From Prevotella sp. oral taxon 376 (GTDB lineage Bacteria; Bacteroidota; Bacteroidia; Bacteroidales; Bacteroidaceae), in the NCBI RefSeq assembly GCF_003043945.1, contig NZ_PYXG01000002.1, positions 310,001-374,000 of the forward strand: DNA of 64,000 nucleotides. Direction: 5' to 3'. The position numbers and the translations under genes are program-made. Numbering within the stretch: the first letter of the stretch is position 1; each line of letters starts with the position of its first letter. The notes beneath the pieces were generated by a model. It had not been told where the DNA came from and did no database searches. It worked only from the letters and a program-made list of their open reading frames with translations. Of this stretch, positions 18,097-26,780 are shown in pieces.

Positions 18097-19259
18097 TTGA
18101 GCCTGAAAACTGGACGATAGAACTTATCTACATCATAATAATCATCATACTCAAACCGATCGTGAATTCTATCACCTTCCCGAAATCCATCTGTCAAGAA
18201 TGTTTTGTATGGATAAAGATATCCTCCCCATGACCACAAAATGCGTACATATAACAAACAGCTAAGAGCTAATAATCCTAAATTCGTTTTATTCAAAGTC
18301 TTATGCTGAGTAGCGATCTCCGTAAATAAAGCTATTACTCCGATCATATAATACCAACCCAAACGCCCACCAGATGAGGAACGAATAAAAAACAATAAGA
18401 CTCCACAAAACATCAGGGAACAATTCAAAAAGACAAGATGTTTCCGATCGTCTGGTATGTGACGATAATGGATGAAGATAATTGCAAGAAATACAAAAAC
18501 TTCCAATAAATACTCTATACGAAATCCACTACTCTCGTATTCCTGCGCATAATACAAGACGCGTTCTTCAGAAGCAGCTAATTCTCCGAATTGAAGGAAC
18601 AAGGCCGCTGGCACAGAAGAAAGCCCTATGACAAAAAGAAATGCCATTATTATAGCCACATGACTCATCTTATATTTCCGTATTGGAATAAAATACATCG
18701 GCAAGAAAATTATCGCCGAGTTATGAAAAGAAAATGCAAATAACATGACCAATAGAAACTTTTTCAAGTTTCTTTGATATATATACTTAAGTGAGAGCCA
18801 TGCTACACTCATCCCTATGACTTCCCTCAAATAAGTGAAAGTGAAAAAAAACATAAGGCCTAAGAATAATATACAGGCAAAAGGATAATCGCTAATATAC
18901 TCCCTTATAGAAAAGAATATGAGGATATATATGATACAAGTTAAAACAAGAATAAAGATATACCTGTTAGCTGTTACATGAGAGAGTAATATATTTAATA
19001 GCACATAGCCAAATTCCTTTTCATATCCAATGATTGCACTATTCAAATAACTTCCTCCAAAGTCTGTTGTATCTGCTGTCGAATCAAATAGTTCGGCATA
19101 AATATATCGGTCATACCCGCCCAACATGTCCGAAAGACCAACAAATAGGGCAAGAAATAAGAGAAAAAAGGAAAACAGCCTAATATCCTTCTTTTTCTTG
19201 TTATAAGTAGAGAGATACCATGCGATTACAACTCCAAAAATCAAAAAATATAGTAACAT
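18093..19259 (-). CDS. EpsG/Wzy-like polysaccharide polymerase
   Basis: 388-residue protein with about ten to eleven transmembrane helices. It begins MLLYFLIFGVVIAWYLS, has the EpsG-family feature GLSDMLGGYDRYIYAELF after the second helix, and TYLREVIGMSVAWLSLKYI with the arginine typical of this family. EpsG-type proteins take the Wzy role, polymerising lipid-linked repeat units in the periplasm. Its presence with Wzx and Wzc completes a Wzx/Wzy-dependent pathway. It overlaps the downstream GT2 by four bases. Confidence 0.85.
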   Translation of the reverse strand: MLLYFLIFGVVIAWYLSTYNKKKKDIRLFSFFLLFLALFVGLSDMLGGYDRYIYAELFDSTADTTDFGGSYLNSAIIGYEKEFGYVLLNILLSHVTANRYIFILVLTCIIYILIFFSIREYISDYPFACILFLGLMFFFTFTYLREVIGMSVAWLSLKYIYQRNLKKFLLVMLFAFSFHNSAIIFLPMYFIPIRKYKMSHVAIIMAFLFVIGLSSVPAALFLQFGELAASEERVLYYAQEYESSGFRIEYLLEVFVFLAIIFIHYRHIPDDRKHLVFLNCSLMFCGVLLFFIRSSSGGRLGWYYMIGVIALFTEIATQHKTLNKTNLGLLALSCLLYVRILWSWGGYLYPYKTFLTDGFREGDRIHDRFEYDDYYDVDKFYRPVFRLK

Positions 19260-19270
19260 ATATAATATTG

Positions 19271-20335
19271 TTATCGTCTACCCATTATCAGTCCTGTAAA
19301 ATGAGGAAAAAACAGATTTATACATTTATAAATAATCACACAAATCAGACTGGTCAATATAGGAATAATAAATAAGATCCCGATTGTCGAAAAGGTATTT
19401 ATGGGCAATATTCTTACCCAATATATTGTCGGTATCTTAATAATAAACATGTGAAAAGCAAACATGAAAAAACTACTTTCTGCTAAAAAAGCATTCGTCT
19501 TTATCCGATTCTGGACTAACAACCTACTGACAAGAAGAGCTATAGCCAAAGGTCCTATAATTTGAGATAGTTGAAATAAAATAGGACATGAAACATGATG
19601 ACTCCACAAGGTAAGTATTTAAGAAGATCAAAGAAATTGAAATTAGGTAGATCTGCCGTATTTTCTTAAAACTTCTACAAAGCCTAACTTATGAATGCTA
19701 AACCACGCACCAAATGCATAGAAAAAAGAAGCCCTTAACCCAATACCTGGAAGCCATTGCCCAATCTGAAATAGCCACAACAGGCACATAAATGATAAAA
19801 ATAAAATGCCAGTTTTCTTTAACAACCAATATAAGAGTGGGGACAAGAGATTTATCACCATCAAGTCTCTGATAAACCACAAGGGTATCAACCCTTGGTT
19901 TAAGTTCCAAAAAGCATTTAAAAACTCGGTCAGACTCATACCCAACATGTTTTGCTTCTCTGCCAACCAAGTTGGGTATATCACTGCTATCCCTGTAATA
20001 AATAACATGAAAGCAGTATTCCAAAAAATGTAGGGAATAAATAAAGAATAAAAACGCCGTTTCAATTTTTCTTGATACACTTTCTTTGAAAAAGATGTGC
20101 CAGAAAAAAAGAGATAACCAGAAATAAAGAAGAAGAGAGGAACCGCCATATTGGCAATCTCCACCCTGAAAACATGCTCAATTAAGTCGAATATAGGGAA
20201 TTGCCCTCCTTTCACATAAATATATCCGCCTATAGGCTTATCTACGATGTAAGTGTGCAACATCACGACTGCTACAATAAGTGGGAACCTAAGAGCTGTA
20301 ATCGTTTGAGAAGATGAATTAGATTGTATTTCCAA
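19271..20335 (-). pseudogene. Acyltransferase-3 family gene, broken in the middle
   Basis: Two open segments in the same reading frame, 20335-19643 and 19609-19271, together cover a full acyltransferase-3: N-terminal ITALRFPLIVAVVMLHTYIV with the motif histidine, MAVPLFFFISGYLFF, and a C-terminal AESSFFMFAFHMFIIKIP. Between them three stops occur in about 33 bases. In that gap another frame reads the hydrophobic YLISISLIFLNTYLV, as expected for the missing helix, so two compensating indels are the simplest explanation. The likely start is the TTG at 20335, 10 bp after the previous stop; the longer frame to 20407 lies inside the upstream gene. Product is probably non-functional. Confidence 0.8.
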
Positions 20336-20345
20336 CTCTCTAAAT

Positions 20346-21566
20346 TTATTTGAACAAATTAAAGAAATCTCTTGAAATCTCTGTCCTTGAATGTTGCTTA
20401 AGCACACACTCCCTACCCCTATCAGCTATCTTTTTATATCCAGATAGATTATGAGGAATATCTTTTAGTAAATTGACAACTTCTTTTGCAGTATCATATT
20501 TTAGGCATGAAGCCTTATCTTTAACAGCAATGTTCTCTAACGCATAATTCGTTCCAATAACCAATAGACCGTTGGCCAAAGCATCTAATACTTTCCCTTT
20601 AGTTCCTGTCCCTATGGTTATAGGTGTTAACTGAATATCATATTTACGAACTTCACTTATATAATCTATAGCAAACTCAATATGGTTAACTTGATAACCG
20701 GCATCCCTCAATAGGTTAACATAATATTGCCATCCCCGCCCTAAAAATGTAATTACATACTCACTTTTTAAAGTCTTCGCAATTGGCAATAATTCATTTA
20801 CCAACTCATCCACACTCTGTCTCATATAATAGTTATTCTGCCCCGCAATCAACAACCGAATAGGAATATGAAAAGAATGTTTTTCTATATTGCTCACCTC
20901 ATAGTGTGGATGCCGCAAAAAAATCACACGAATCCTGGGATTGACATTTCTTAAAAAATTTGCATCCTCTTCGCCCACAACACAATAAGTTATATTATCA
21001 TCTTGGGGAAACTTCTGTTCAAGATTAAGATATTTTGGATACATTAAGAATTTCCTGAATAGATTCCATGCCTCCATAAACACAAACCGCTTCCCTAACA
21101 GCCTGTAATAATAAAGGCTTTCACAATCAGGCCCCAATAGAACTCGTTTATAGGTTGGAAATTGAGAGAGTACCTGGGAATACTCTTCTCCATACACCCA
21201 TATTCCATCAACATTTAAAGAATTAATATAGTCTACTTCTCTCTTCTTTAACTTTATATAATTGCTAAAAGGACGAGTCATTAGTACCCTGACAATGGGA
21301 TGTAAATGAAGTTTAAATATCCATTTTACCCAAGTTCTTTCCCGCATCAAATAGATATTTACATCTAATTCATGTTCACACTCCTCTATTTGCTGGCGAG
21401 TAAGCTTATTCGTATTGAAACTGAATATCTCCATTTCCACTCTCTCCTCACGAGATGCTTGCGTAAATGCTCGTTGCCGATGAATGATCAAATGGTAAGG
21501 CAAAGCGCTTGCTCCTCGTATATTCTCTTTATAAGGAGTTATAGAAGTGATTAAAGCGATCTTCAT
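20346..21566 (-). CDS. Glycosyltransferase, GT4-like
   Basis: 406 residues with a GT-B outline: N-terminal KIALITSITPYKENIRGAS, central VGEEDANFLRNVNP hinge, and a C-terminal donor domain with RLLIAGQNNYYMRQSV and VRKYDIQLTPITIGTGTKGKVLDALANGLLVIGTNYALENI, where the usual E-x7-E is replaced by a G-T-K-G-K segment as in several capsule GTs. Sequence identity to named families is too low to assign donor or linkage. It lies 16 bp downstream of a GT2 gene in the operon. Confidence 0.75.
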   Translation of the reverse strand: MKIALITSITPYKENIRGASALPYHLIIHRQRAFTQASREERVEMEIFSFNTNKLTRQQIEECEHELDVNIYLMRERTWVKWIFKLHLHPIVRVLMTRPFSNYIKLKKREVDYINSLNVDGIWVYGEEYSQVLSQFPTYKRVLLGPDCESLYYYRLLGKRFVFMEAWNLFRKFLMYPKYLNLEQKFPQDDNITYCVVGEEDANFLRNVNPRIRVIFLRHPHYEVSNIEKHSFHIPIRLLIAGQNNYYMRQSVDELVNELLPIAKTLKSEYVITFLGRGWQYYVNLLRDAGYQVNHIEFAIDYISEVRKYDIQLTPITIGTGTKGKVLDALANGLLVIGTNYALENIAVKDKASCLKYDTAKEVVNLLKDIPHNLSGYKKIADRGRECVLKQHSRTEISRDFFNLFK

Positions 21567-21582
21567 ACCTGTCAGAATTAAA

Positions 21583-22551
21583 TTACTTCAGAAAAAGTTC
21601 AATATTTAACAGCCCTCGCAAGATGTTTTTTCTCCTTTTTTTATATTGACCTAACGGATAAAATCCATATTCTTTCATTTTCTGCAAAATAGAATATCTT
21701 ACAACAGCACATCTTCCTTTTATCCTCCATTTAAAAACTGACCAGACTATCCCAAATAAAACGCTGTCAGCATAGTCATTAATCTTCATGTACAGAATGT
21801 AATCAGAGTTTTGGAATGACAAGGCCAATTCCTTAAAACTTTTTGCCACCTCTATTGCATCAAGATAGTATTTCTCTTGAAGTCTTATACCATGCGGGCT
21901 ATTTCGTTGACTATTATACAAAAGATAATTATAAATAAGATGGCTCGAAAAAAGTACACGAGAGGCTAATGCAAACATACGATAAGTAAATTCCGAATCT
22001 TCTTGAGTTATATCAGTCCTAAAACAAAGAGCATTTTCCCTCAAAAAATCTGTTCGAATAATCAGACCGCAAACACTTCCCGGTTTGTAACCTTGAAGAA
22101 TCGCTTCACGTCCTGAAAAGACTTTGTCACACTTTACTAATGGTTGAGAATTCCCAATTCCGATTATCTTGTCATTTCCTTTAACCCAATTATAATGATA
22201 AGAGAAAATATCTATATTCTTATACTTCTTTAGTTGAGCGGGAATTACACCCAGATTTGTAGCTGCTGTATCATCAGAATCAAAGAACCAAATGTATTCG
22301 CTGTTAGCATATTTTATACCTGTATTACGAGCCTTTCCGGCACCTCCATTTTCTTGAATTACAACTTTGACATTATTGAACTCCAATGATATTTTTTGTA
22401 CAATATTTAAACTGTTATCAGTCGATCCATCATCAATAATAAGTATATCATAAAACTCCTTCTCCAAACTTGACTGGAGAATAGAAAAGACAGCCTTTTC
22501 TATAAAAGCCGAAGAATTATACATTGGAATTATTATACTTAACTTCTTCAT
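21583..22551 (-). CDS. GT2-family glycosyltransferase
   Basis: 322-residue GT-A enzyme: LSIIIPMYNSSAFIEKAVFS, DILIIDDGSTDNSLNIV, GGAGKARNTGIKYANSEYIW, metal site FFDSDD, and ITQEDSEFTYRMFALAS on the acceptor side. The C-terminal region is basic. One sugar-transfer step of the repeat unit; donor unknown. It follows the LicC/LicD remnant by 10 bp and may use readthrough from the wzx promoter. Confidence 0.9.
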   Translation of the reverse strand: MKKLSIIIPMYNSSAFIEKAVFSILQSSLEKEFYDILIIDDGSTDNSLNIVQKISLEFNNVKVVIQENGGAGKARNTGIKYANSEYIWFFDSDDTAATNLGVIPAQLKKYKNIDIFSYHYNWVKGNDKIIGIGNSQPLVKCDKVFSGREAILQGYKPGSVCGLIIRTDFLRENALCFRTDITQEDSEFTYRMFALASRVLFSSHLIYNYLLYNSQRNSPHGIRLQEKYYLDAIEVAKSFKELALSFQNSDYILYMKINDYADSVLFGIVWSVFKWRIKGRCAVVRYSILQKMKEYGFYPLGQYKKRRKNILRGLLNIELFLK

Positions 22552-22561
22552 ACCTAACTCT

Positions 22562-22970
22562 CTATTTCTGCCAATTTCTCACATATGGACTATTGGTATC
22601 AACTGACAAGCATGAGTGGACAGAAGTTCCTTTCACTTGCTTGTGCCAATCCCCATACAATCCTTTTAAAACCTCATCGTAATGGGTAACTATTGGTGTT
22701 GACACAAATTCAAAATTTGCTATTTGCAAATTCTTTATATCAGACCTCAAATACAATCCTGGGATTTTATTCAGATGTGTACTTAAAGTTCCCATATATT
22801 TTGTTTCCTTATTATTATATTGCTTACAACCTACCGAAGTAGTGTTCTGTTGAAAGCACTCACAAAACAATTTATTGCTTTTATCCTTCTATTTATAGAC
22901 TTCAGCTATGATTTTTAGTATATTCGCCGAGGCGTTTCCCCATCCCTGCTGCTAAAATAATTGCTTGCAT
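22562..22970 (-). pseudogene. LicC (nucleotidyltransferase) and LicD (phosphotransferase) remnants
   Basis: Minus-strand 22970-22902 encodes 22 residues, MQAIILAAGMGKRLGEYT plus four more, then a stop. This is the NTP-transferase signature start seen in LicC-like cytidylyltransferases. Immediately downstream, 22870-22562 encodes a frame whose second half (FEFVSTPIVTHYDEVLKGL then YGDW) looks like the C-terminus of LicD-type phosphotransferases. The bodies of both enzymes are missing. This is best read as the scar of a deletion in a phosphocholine (or similar) decoration module. The 102-residue frame has no independent functional core. Confidence 0.7.
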
Positions 22971-23026
22971 ATTTTCTATACTCTATTAATTTCCGTGAAT
23001 AGATTTGAATTCCAACATGGGTCTAT

Positions 23027-24565
23027 TTACTCTCTAATTATTCTTTTTTTAATTACTTTATTTATATTTTTTCTCATTTTTGCATCTATAACGCCAAAAT
23101 ATACCATTAAACTTGTGAGAATAGTTGAGGTTAATAAAATCACGAATATTGCAATCCACTGATTTGTTAATATTCTATTTAAATAATAGCAAATGCCAAG
23201 AGTTATTAATCCTATAAGTGTCATTAAAAGAATATTTTTTATTATGAAACACTGTAATTGAAACTCTTTCATATATAATTTGAGAATCACTAAATATGCA
23301 ATACCCGTACATATCGGCAAACCAATATTTAGGATGTAAGCATATATATATGAATGTGTGAGTCGTAAGAGGATATAAATTAACGGAATTTGTAAAAGAT
23401 TTATAGTTCCGCAAATCATATTGACAATTTTCACTTTACCCGTTGCTGTTATCGCGGCATAAGGAAGAGGATTAAAACTATTAAAAAAATTCATTACCAA
23501 TAATAATTGGCAAATAATAATTGTACCTTCTGGGACATTCTCTAACCATAGGGGTATCAAGAAATCCATTTTTAGAATTATTGGTATAGATATTAACAAA
23601 GTAAAGAAAGATGACAACTTCGCACCAAAATCTATTAAATAATTTACTCTTTCATAATTTTCTACAGCGTATTCTTTAATAACCTGTGGTCTAAAAGCTG
23701 CAGAAATGTTTCCTATAAATGCGTATAATATAGCCTGTACTTGCAATGCCACACCAGCAGCCGCATTTATGATAGTACCAAAGAACCAATTCAAGATAAT
23801 GTTTAACCCCTGTTGTGAAGCAGTCAGAGATACATTACCAAACAAATTCCACCCAGAGAATTTCAACATCTCTGGTAAAAGACTTTTATCCAATACTCTC
23901 TGGAAACGACTCTCCGGGAAATGTTTTATGCAGTAATAGCGATAATACAGCATTATGGTAATGGCAACTATTGCATATAAAATGCTATATAAAACCAAAT
24001 GGTCTTTCAGACTATATAGGACAACGAATGCGATTCCCAGTTTCAGGCAAGAATTAAGGATATCTATTACTGCAAAAATGCCAAAGCGCTCATGGGAAGT
24101 TATCAACGAATTATAAGGTACCTGCGTTATGCCGAGCATCGTTGATATAATAGCCGACTGGTATACCCAATTTGCCGCGACCATTCTGTCTATAGGTATA
24201 ACTAATTGCGTATTGACGAACCATAACCCCACGGTTTCAGCAACGAAAAAGAACAAAAGTGCTAATCCGCAATGTATAATCAAGGCTGTGGAAAAGGTTC
24301 GCCTTAGCGTGTCGTCATCATGTAGGCCCAAGGCATATGTCAAAAATCTGCTCGTTGCCCCATTTAATGCCGAGCTCAGCATATTGACGAGAACGACAAT
24401 CCCACCAACCAAATTATAAATGCCATAATCAGAAACACCAAGTGCTTGCAGGACTATACGAGATGTATAGAAGCTAATGGCCATGCTGATAAACATCCGC
24501 AGATATAGCATGGTGGCATTTTTGGCAATAAGGCTATTACTCGAATTTTCCTTTTCCCTTGACAA
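23027..24565 (-). CDS. Wzx-type polysaccharide flippase (MOP superfamily)
   Basis: 512-residue, about 12-14-helix membrane protein that flips the lipid-linked repeat unit. N-terminal SLIAKNATMLYLRMFISMA and YTSRIVLQALGVSDYGIYNLVGG are characteristic of Bacteroidetes Wzx proteins, as is RFLTYALGLHDDDTLRRTFSTAL. The chosen start is a TTG; the first ATG is 18 codons in and would remove conserved residues. It is the first gene after a 355-nt leader with a -7 box at 24924, so it probably heads the long operon. Strongly AT-rich. Confidence 0.92.
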   Translation of the reverse strand: MSREKENSSNSLIAKNATMLYLRMFISMAISFYTSRIVLQALGVSDYGIYNLVGGIVVLVNMLSSALNGATSRFLTYALGLHDDDTLRRTFSTALIIHCGLALLFFFVAETVGLWFVNTQLVIPIDRMVAANWVYQSAIISTMLGITQVPYNSLITSHERFGIFAVIDILNSCLKLGIAFVVLYSLKDHLVLYSILYAIVAITIMLYYRYYCIKHFPESRFQRVLDKSLLPEMLKFSGWNLFGNVSLTASQQGLNIILNWFFGTIINAAAGVALQVQAILYAFIGNISAAFRPQVIKEYAVENYERVNYLIDFGAKLSSFFTLLISIPIILKMDFLIPLWLENVPEGTIIICQLLLVMNFFNSFNPLPYAAITATGKVKIVNMICGTINLLQIPLIYILLRLTHSYIYAYILNIGLPICTGIAYLVILKLYMKEFQLQCFIIKNILLMTLIGLITLGICYYLNRILTNQWIAIFVILLTSTILTSLMVYFGVIDAKMRKNINKVIKKRIIRE

Positions 24566-25000
24566 TATTTAATCGCTAATAAAAGACAGAAATAGACAAT
24601 TAAAAGTTCTTGTTCATATACACACCTCCCCCTCCCTCCCCCACAAATTGCAAAGAGGATGAAGAGTAATTAATGCTTCCGCTTTTGAACAAGTTCAATA
24701 CAGCCATAGAAAAAGGCTAACGGATATGAAACCAGGTTTCTTTCTTTATACAAAGACCTATTGGTTCCTTCTCTAACTTTGCTCGCAGAGCTTACTTAAT
24801 TGCCTTTTTTATTTTTACAAAATTATGAGTTATAGCGACTCTCCCCATGAACAACAGGATAATTGTTTCTTTTCCTATTGATTAGTCAAGTCCACTTTTC
24901 ACTCGATTTGTCTATAAACGGTGCAAAGATATAGAAAAAAAACGACACACAGAAGAAAAAGCTAAAGTTTTTGATATCGCTTTAGGCTGAATCAAATAAT
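24566..25000. other. Non-coding leader of the polysaccharide operon
   Basis: No convincing ORF in 435 bp. On the minus strand it holds a weak terminator-like stem (CTAAAG/CTTTAG followed by CTTTTT, about 24957-24990) for the mutarotase gene, a TATCTTTG -7 box at 24931-24924, and a purine-rich RNA stretch from 24642 to 24625 with G5-A-G3-A-G5-A-G2. The leader of about 350 nt before wzx is long enough for an antitermination or attenuation region. I recognise no known riboswitch and no inverted repeats flanking an invertible promoter. Confidence 0.55.
24924..24931 (-). promoter_or_regulatory. TATCTTTG -7 box, probable promoter of the polysaccharide operon
   Basis: Minus-strand TATCTTTG matches TAnnTTTG. 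No good TTTG lies 19-20 bp upstream. If used, the transcript has a leader of about 350 nt before the wzx start at 24565. Confidence 0.5.
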
Positions 25001-25381
25001 TCAATCTTCATAGAGATAGAACATCCGATCCATTTTATGCCACTTTTCATCAGATGTACTGCCTTCCGGACATACCTGAAAGCGGCCGACAAAATCTTCC
25101 CACTCCTGTTGGCGCGGCAAGCCTGCCAGTTTGCCCATGGCCGTATTCCAGTCGAAATCAAGGGGAGTTTCCACAATCATCACCTCGGTATTACCATATA
25201 TATATAATTCCATCTCGAGAATACCGACAGTCCTGATACCTTCTTTTATCTCCGGCCAGAACCCTTCCTTAGAATGGGCATAACGGTACTGGCGAATCAA
25301 CTCCGGCTCATCCATCAAGCTCAATATCTGAACATAGCGCTTGACAGGTTGTCCGAATTCTTTTACTTTATATCCTTGCAT
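25001..25381 (-). CDS. L-rhamnose mutarotase family protein (RhaM/DUF718)
   Basis: 126 residues, close to the usual 104-130. The family interconverts anomers of L-rhamnose (or L-fucose) for catabolism. The signature YRYAHSKEGFWPEIKEGI holds the catalytic-type Tyr and His, followed by GILEMELYIYGNTEVMIVET and a C-terminal WHKMDRMFYL segment. It lies 66 bp downstream of glf on the same strand, not beside rhamnose catabolic genes, so a role in supplying a sugar for the polysaccharide is possible but unproven. Cytoplasmic. Confidence 0.88.
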   Translation of the reverse strand: MQGYKVKEFGQPVKRYVQILSLMDEPELIRQYRYAHSKEGFWPEIKEGIRTVGILEMELYIYGNTEVMIVETPLDFDWNTAMGKLAGLPRQQEWEDFVGRFQVCPEGSTSDEKWHKMDRMFYLYED

Positions 25382-25447
25382 GATTTTTCTGTATAAACCC
25401 TATCGGGAAGTGATGAAATTGTAAGGAGACTGTCCCTCCTTAGTCCT

Positions 25448-26593
25448 TTACTCCTTACTCCTATTTCCATAAGCCCTTACAGCACTTTCTATAACAGGCG
25501 CCATGTCGTAATACCGGTATTCTGCCAGACGCCCCCCAAAAATTACACTCGATTCCGCCGTCGTCTCAGCGCGATACTTTGCGGCAAGTTCATTATTACG
25601 GGCATCGTTCACGGGATAATAAGGCTCCATACCCGGCTGCCACTCCGTGCTGTACTCCTTACTGATTACGGTCTTCGAGATATCATAAACTTTCTGGCCG
25701 AACATCTCGAAATGCTTGTGCTCGATGATACGGGTATAGGGCACTTCTACCTCTGTATAGTTAACGACAGCATTACCCTGATAGTTGGGCATGTCGAGCA
25801 CATCGTTCTCAAAGCGCACCGTGCGATAATTCAGCCGGCCGAACTTAAACTCGAAGAACTCATCAATAGGCCCGGTGTAGACGAGGGTATCAGCAAGATG
25901 GCTCCAAGCTCCCCTTAGTTCCTTGAAGAAATCGGTATTCAGCCGCACTTCCACGCCTTCTAACAAGCCTTCCACCAGCCTATTATACCCCCCTATGGGG
26001 ATTCCCTGATAGGAATCATTGAAATAATTGTTATCGAAGACTAAGCGCACCGGAAGGCGCTTGATGATAAATGCCGGGAGTTCGGTACACTTCCTACCCC
26101 ACTGCTTCTCGGTATAACCCTTGATAAGTCGTTCGTAAATATCCTTTCCGATAAGCACTTGAGCCTGCTCTTCCAGATTGCGGGGCTCCGAAACTCCATC
26201 GGCCTGCATCCTGGCAACGGCTTCCGATTTTTGCTCCTCTATCTTTGCCTGTGCCTCCTCAGGCGTGGTTACCCCCCACATCTGATAAAAGGTGTTCATG
26301 TTAAAAGGTAAATTATAGAGTTTACCTTTATAATTGGCTACGGGCGAATTGGTATACCGGTTGAACTCAACGATGGAATTCACAAAATCCCAGATCCTCT
26401 TATTGTTCGTATGGAAGATATGAGCACCATACTTATGCACATGGATGCCCTCTACATACTCGCAATAGACATTGCCGCCAAGATGTGGACGCTTGTCGAT
26501 AACAAGGCACTTCTTTCCATCCTGATGGGCCAAATGGGCAAAGGTCGCGCCAAACAGCCCGGAACCTACTATCAGATAGTCATAATGTTCCAT
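25448..26593 (-). CDS. glf: UDP-galactopyranose mutase
   Basis: 381-residue flavoenzyme converting UDP-galactopyranose to UDP-galactofuranose, donor for galactofuranose in surface glycans. FAD-binding GSGLFGATFAHLA and VIDKRPHLGGN at the N-terminus, then HKYGAHIFHTNNKRIWDFV, PVANYKGKLYNLPFNMNTFY, TEKQWGRKCTELPAFIIKRLP and GGRLAEYRYYDM near the end, all diagnostic. Length is normal. It has its own promoter with both motifs. Its location next to the polysaccharide locus suggests that galactofuranose is one of the sugars, used by one of the GT2/GT4 enzymes. Confidence 0.97.
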   Translation of the reverse strand: MEHYDYLIVGSGLFGATFAHLAHQDGKKCLVIDKRPHLGGNVYCEYVEGIHVHKYGAHIFHTNNKRIWDFVNSIVEFNRYTNSPVANYKGKLYNLPFNMNTFYQMWGVTTPEEAQAKIEEQKSEAVARMQADGVSEPRNLEEQAQVLIGKDIYERLIKGYTEKQWGRKCTELPAFIIKRLPVRLVFDNNYFNDSYQGIPIGGYNRLVEGLLEGVEVRLNTDFFKELRGAWSHLADTLVYTGPIDEFFEFKFGRLNYRTVRFENDVLDMPNYQGNAVVNYTEVEVPYTRIIEHKHFEMFGQKVYDISKTVISKEYSTEWQPGMEPYYPVNDARNNELAAKYRAETTAESSVIFGGRLAEYRYYDMAPVIESAVRAYGNRSKE

Positions 26594-26626
26594 CCATTCT
26601 ATGATTTAACCTATTTGTATAGATGG

Positions 26627-26657
26627 CAAAGATAGTAAAATAAACCGAAACCACAAA
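26627..26657 (-). promoter_or_regulatory. Promoter of glf
   Basis: Minus-strand TTTG (26657-26654), 19-bp spacer, TATCTTTG (26634-26627), ending 33 bp before the glf ATG. Both Bacteroidetes motifs are perfect. Confidence 0.8.
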
Positions 26658-26728
26658 GAAAAGACATAAAAGTTTCCATTCGCATGTTTTAGATGAATTC
26701 AGGACCAGACAAGACATCTCTGCTCTTT

Positions 26729-26744
26729 TGGCACGCTTTTTGCA
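26729..26744 (+). promoter_or_regulatory. Consensus sigma-54 promoter before htpG
   Basis: TGGCACG at 26729-26735, four bases, TTGCA at 26740-26744: a full match to the RpoN -24/-12 consensus with correct spacing. Expected transcription start is about 12 bp downstream of the GC (near 26755), leaving about 25 nt before the htpG ATG. No TAnnTTTG box is seen here on the plus strand. Confidence 0.65.
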
Positions 26745-26780
26745 ATCTTTCCGGCAGAAATCAAAATTAAACATATAAAC

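Noticed and set aside
22562..22870. Intact 102-residue gene
   Set aside because: Only the C-terminal LicD-like part has family similarity; the N-terminal half looks like non-coding sequence.
24566..25000. Invertible promoter for the capsule operon
   Set aside because: No inverted repeats flanking the -7 box were found, and no recombinase gene is nearby.
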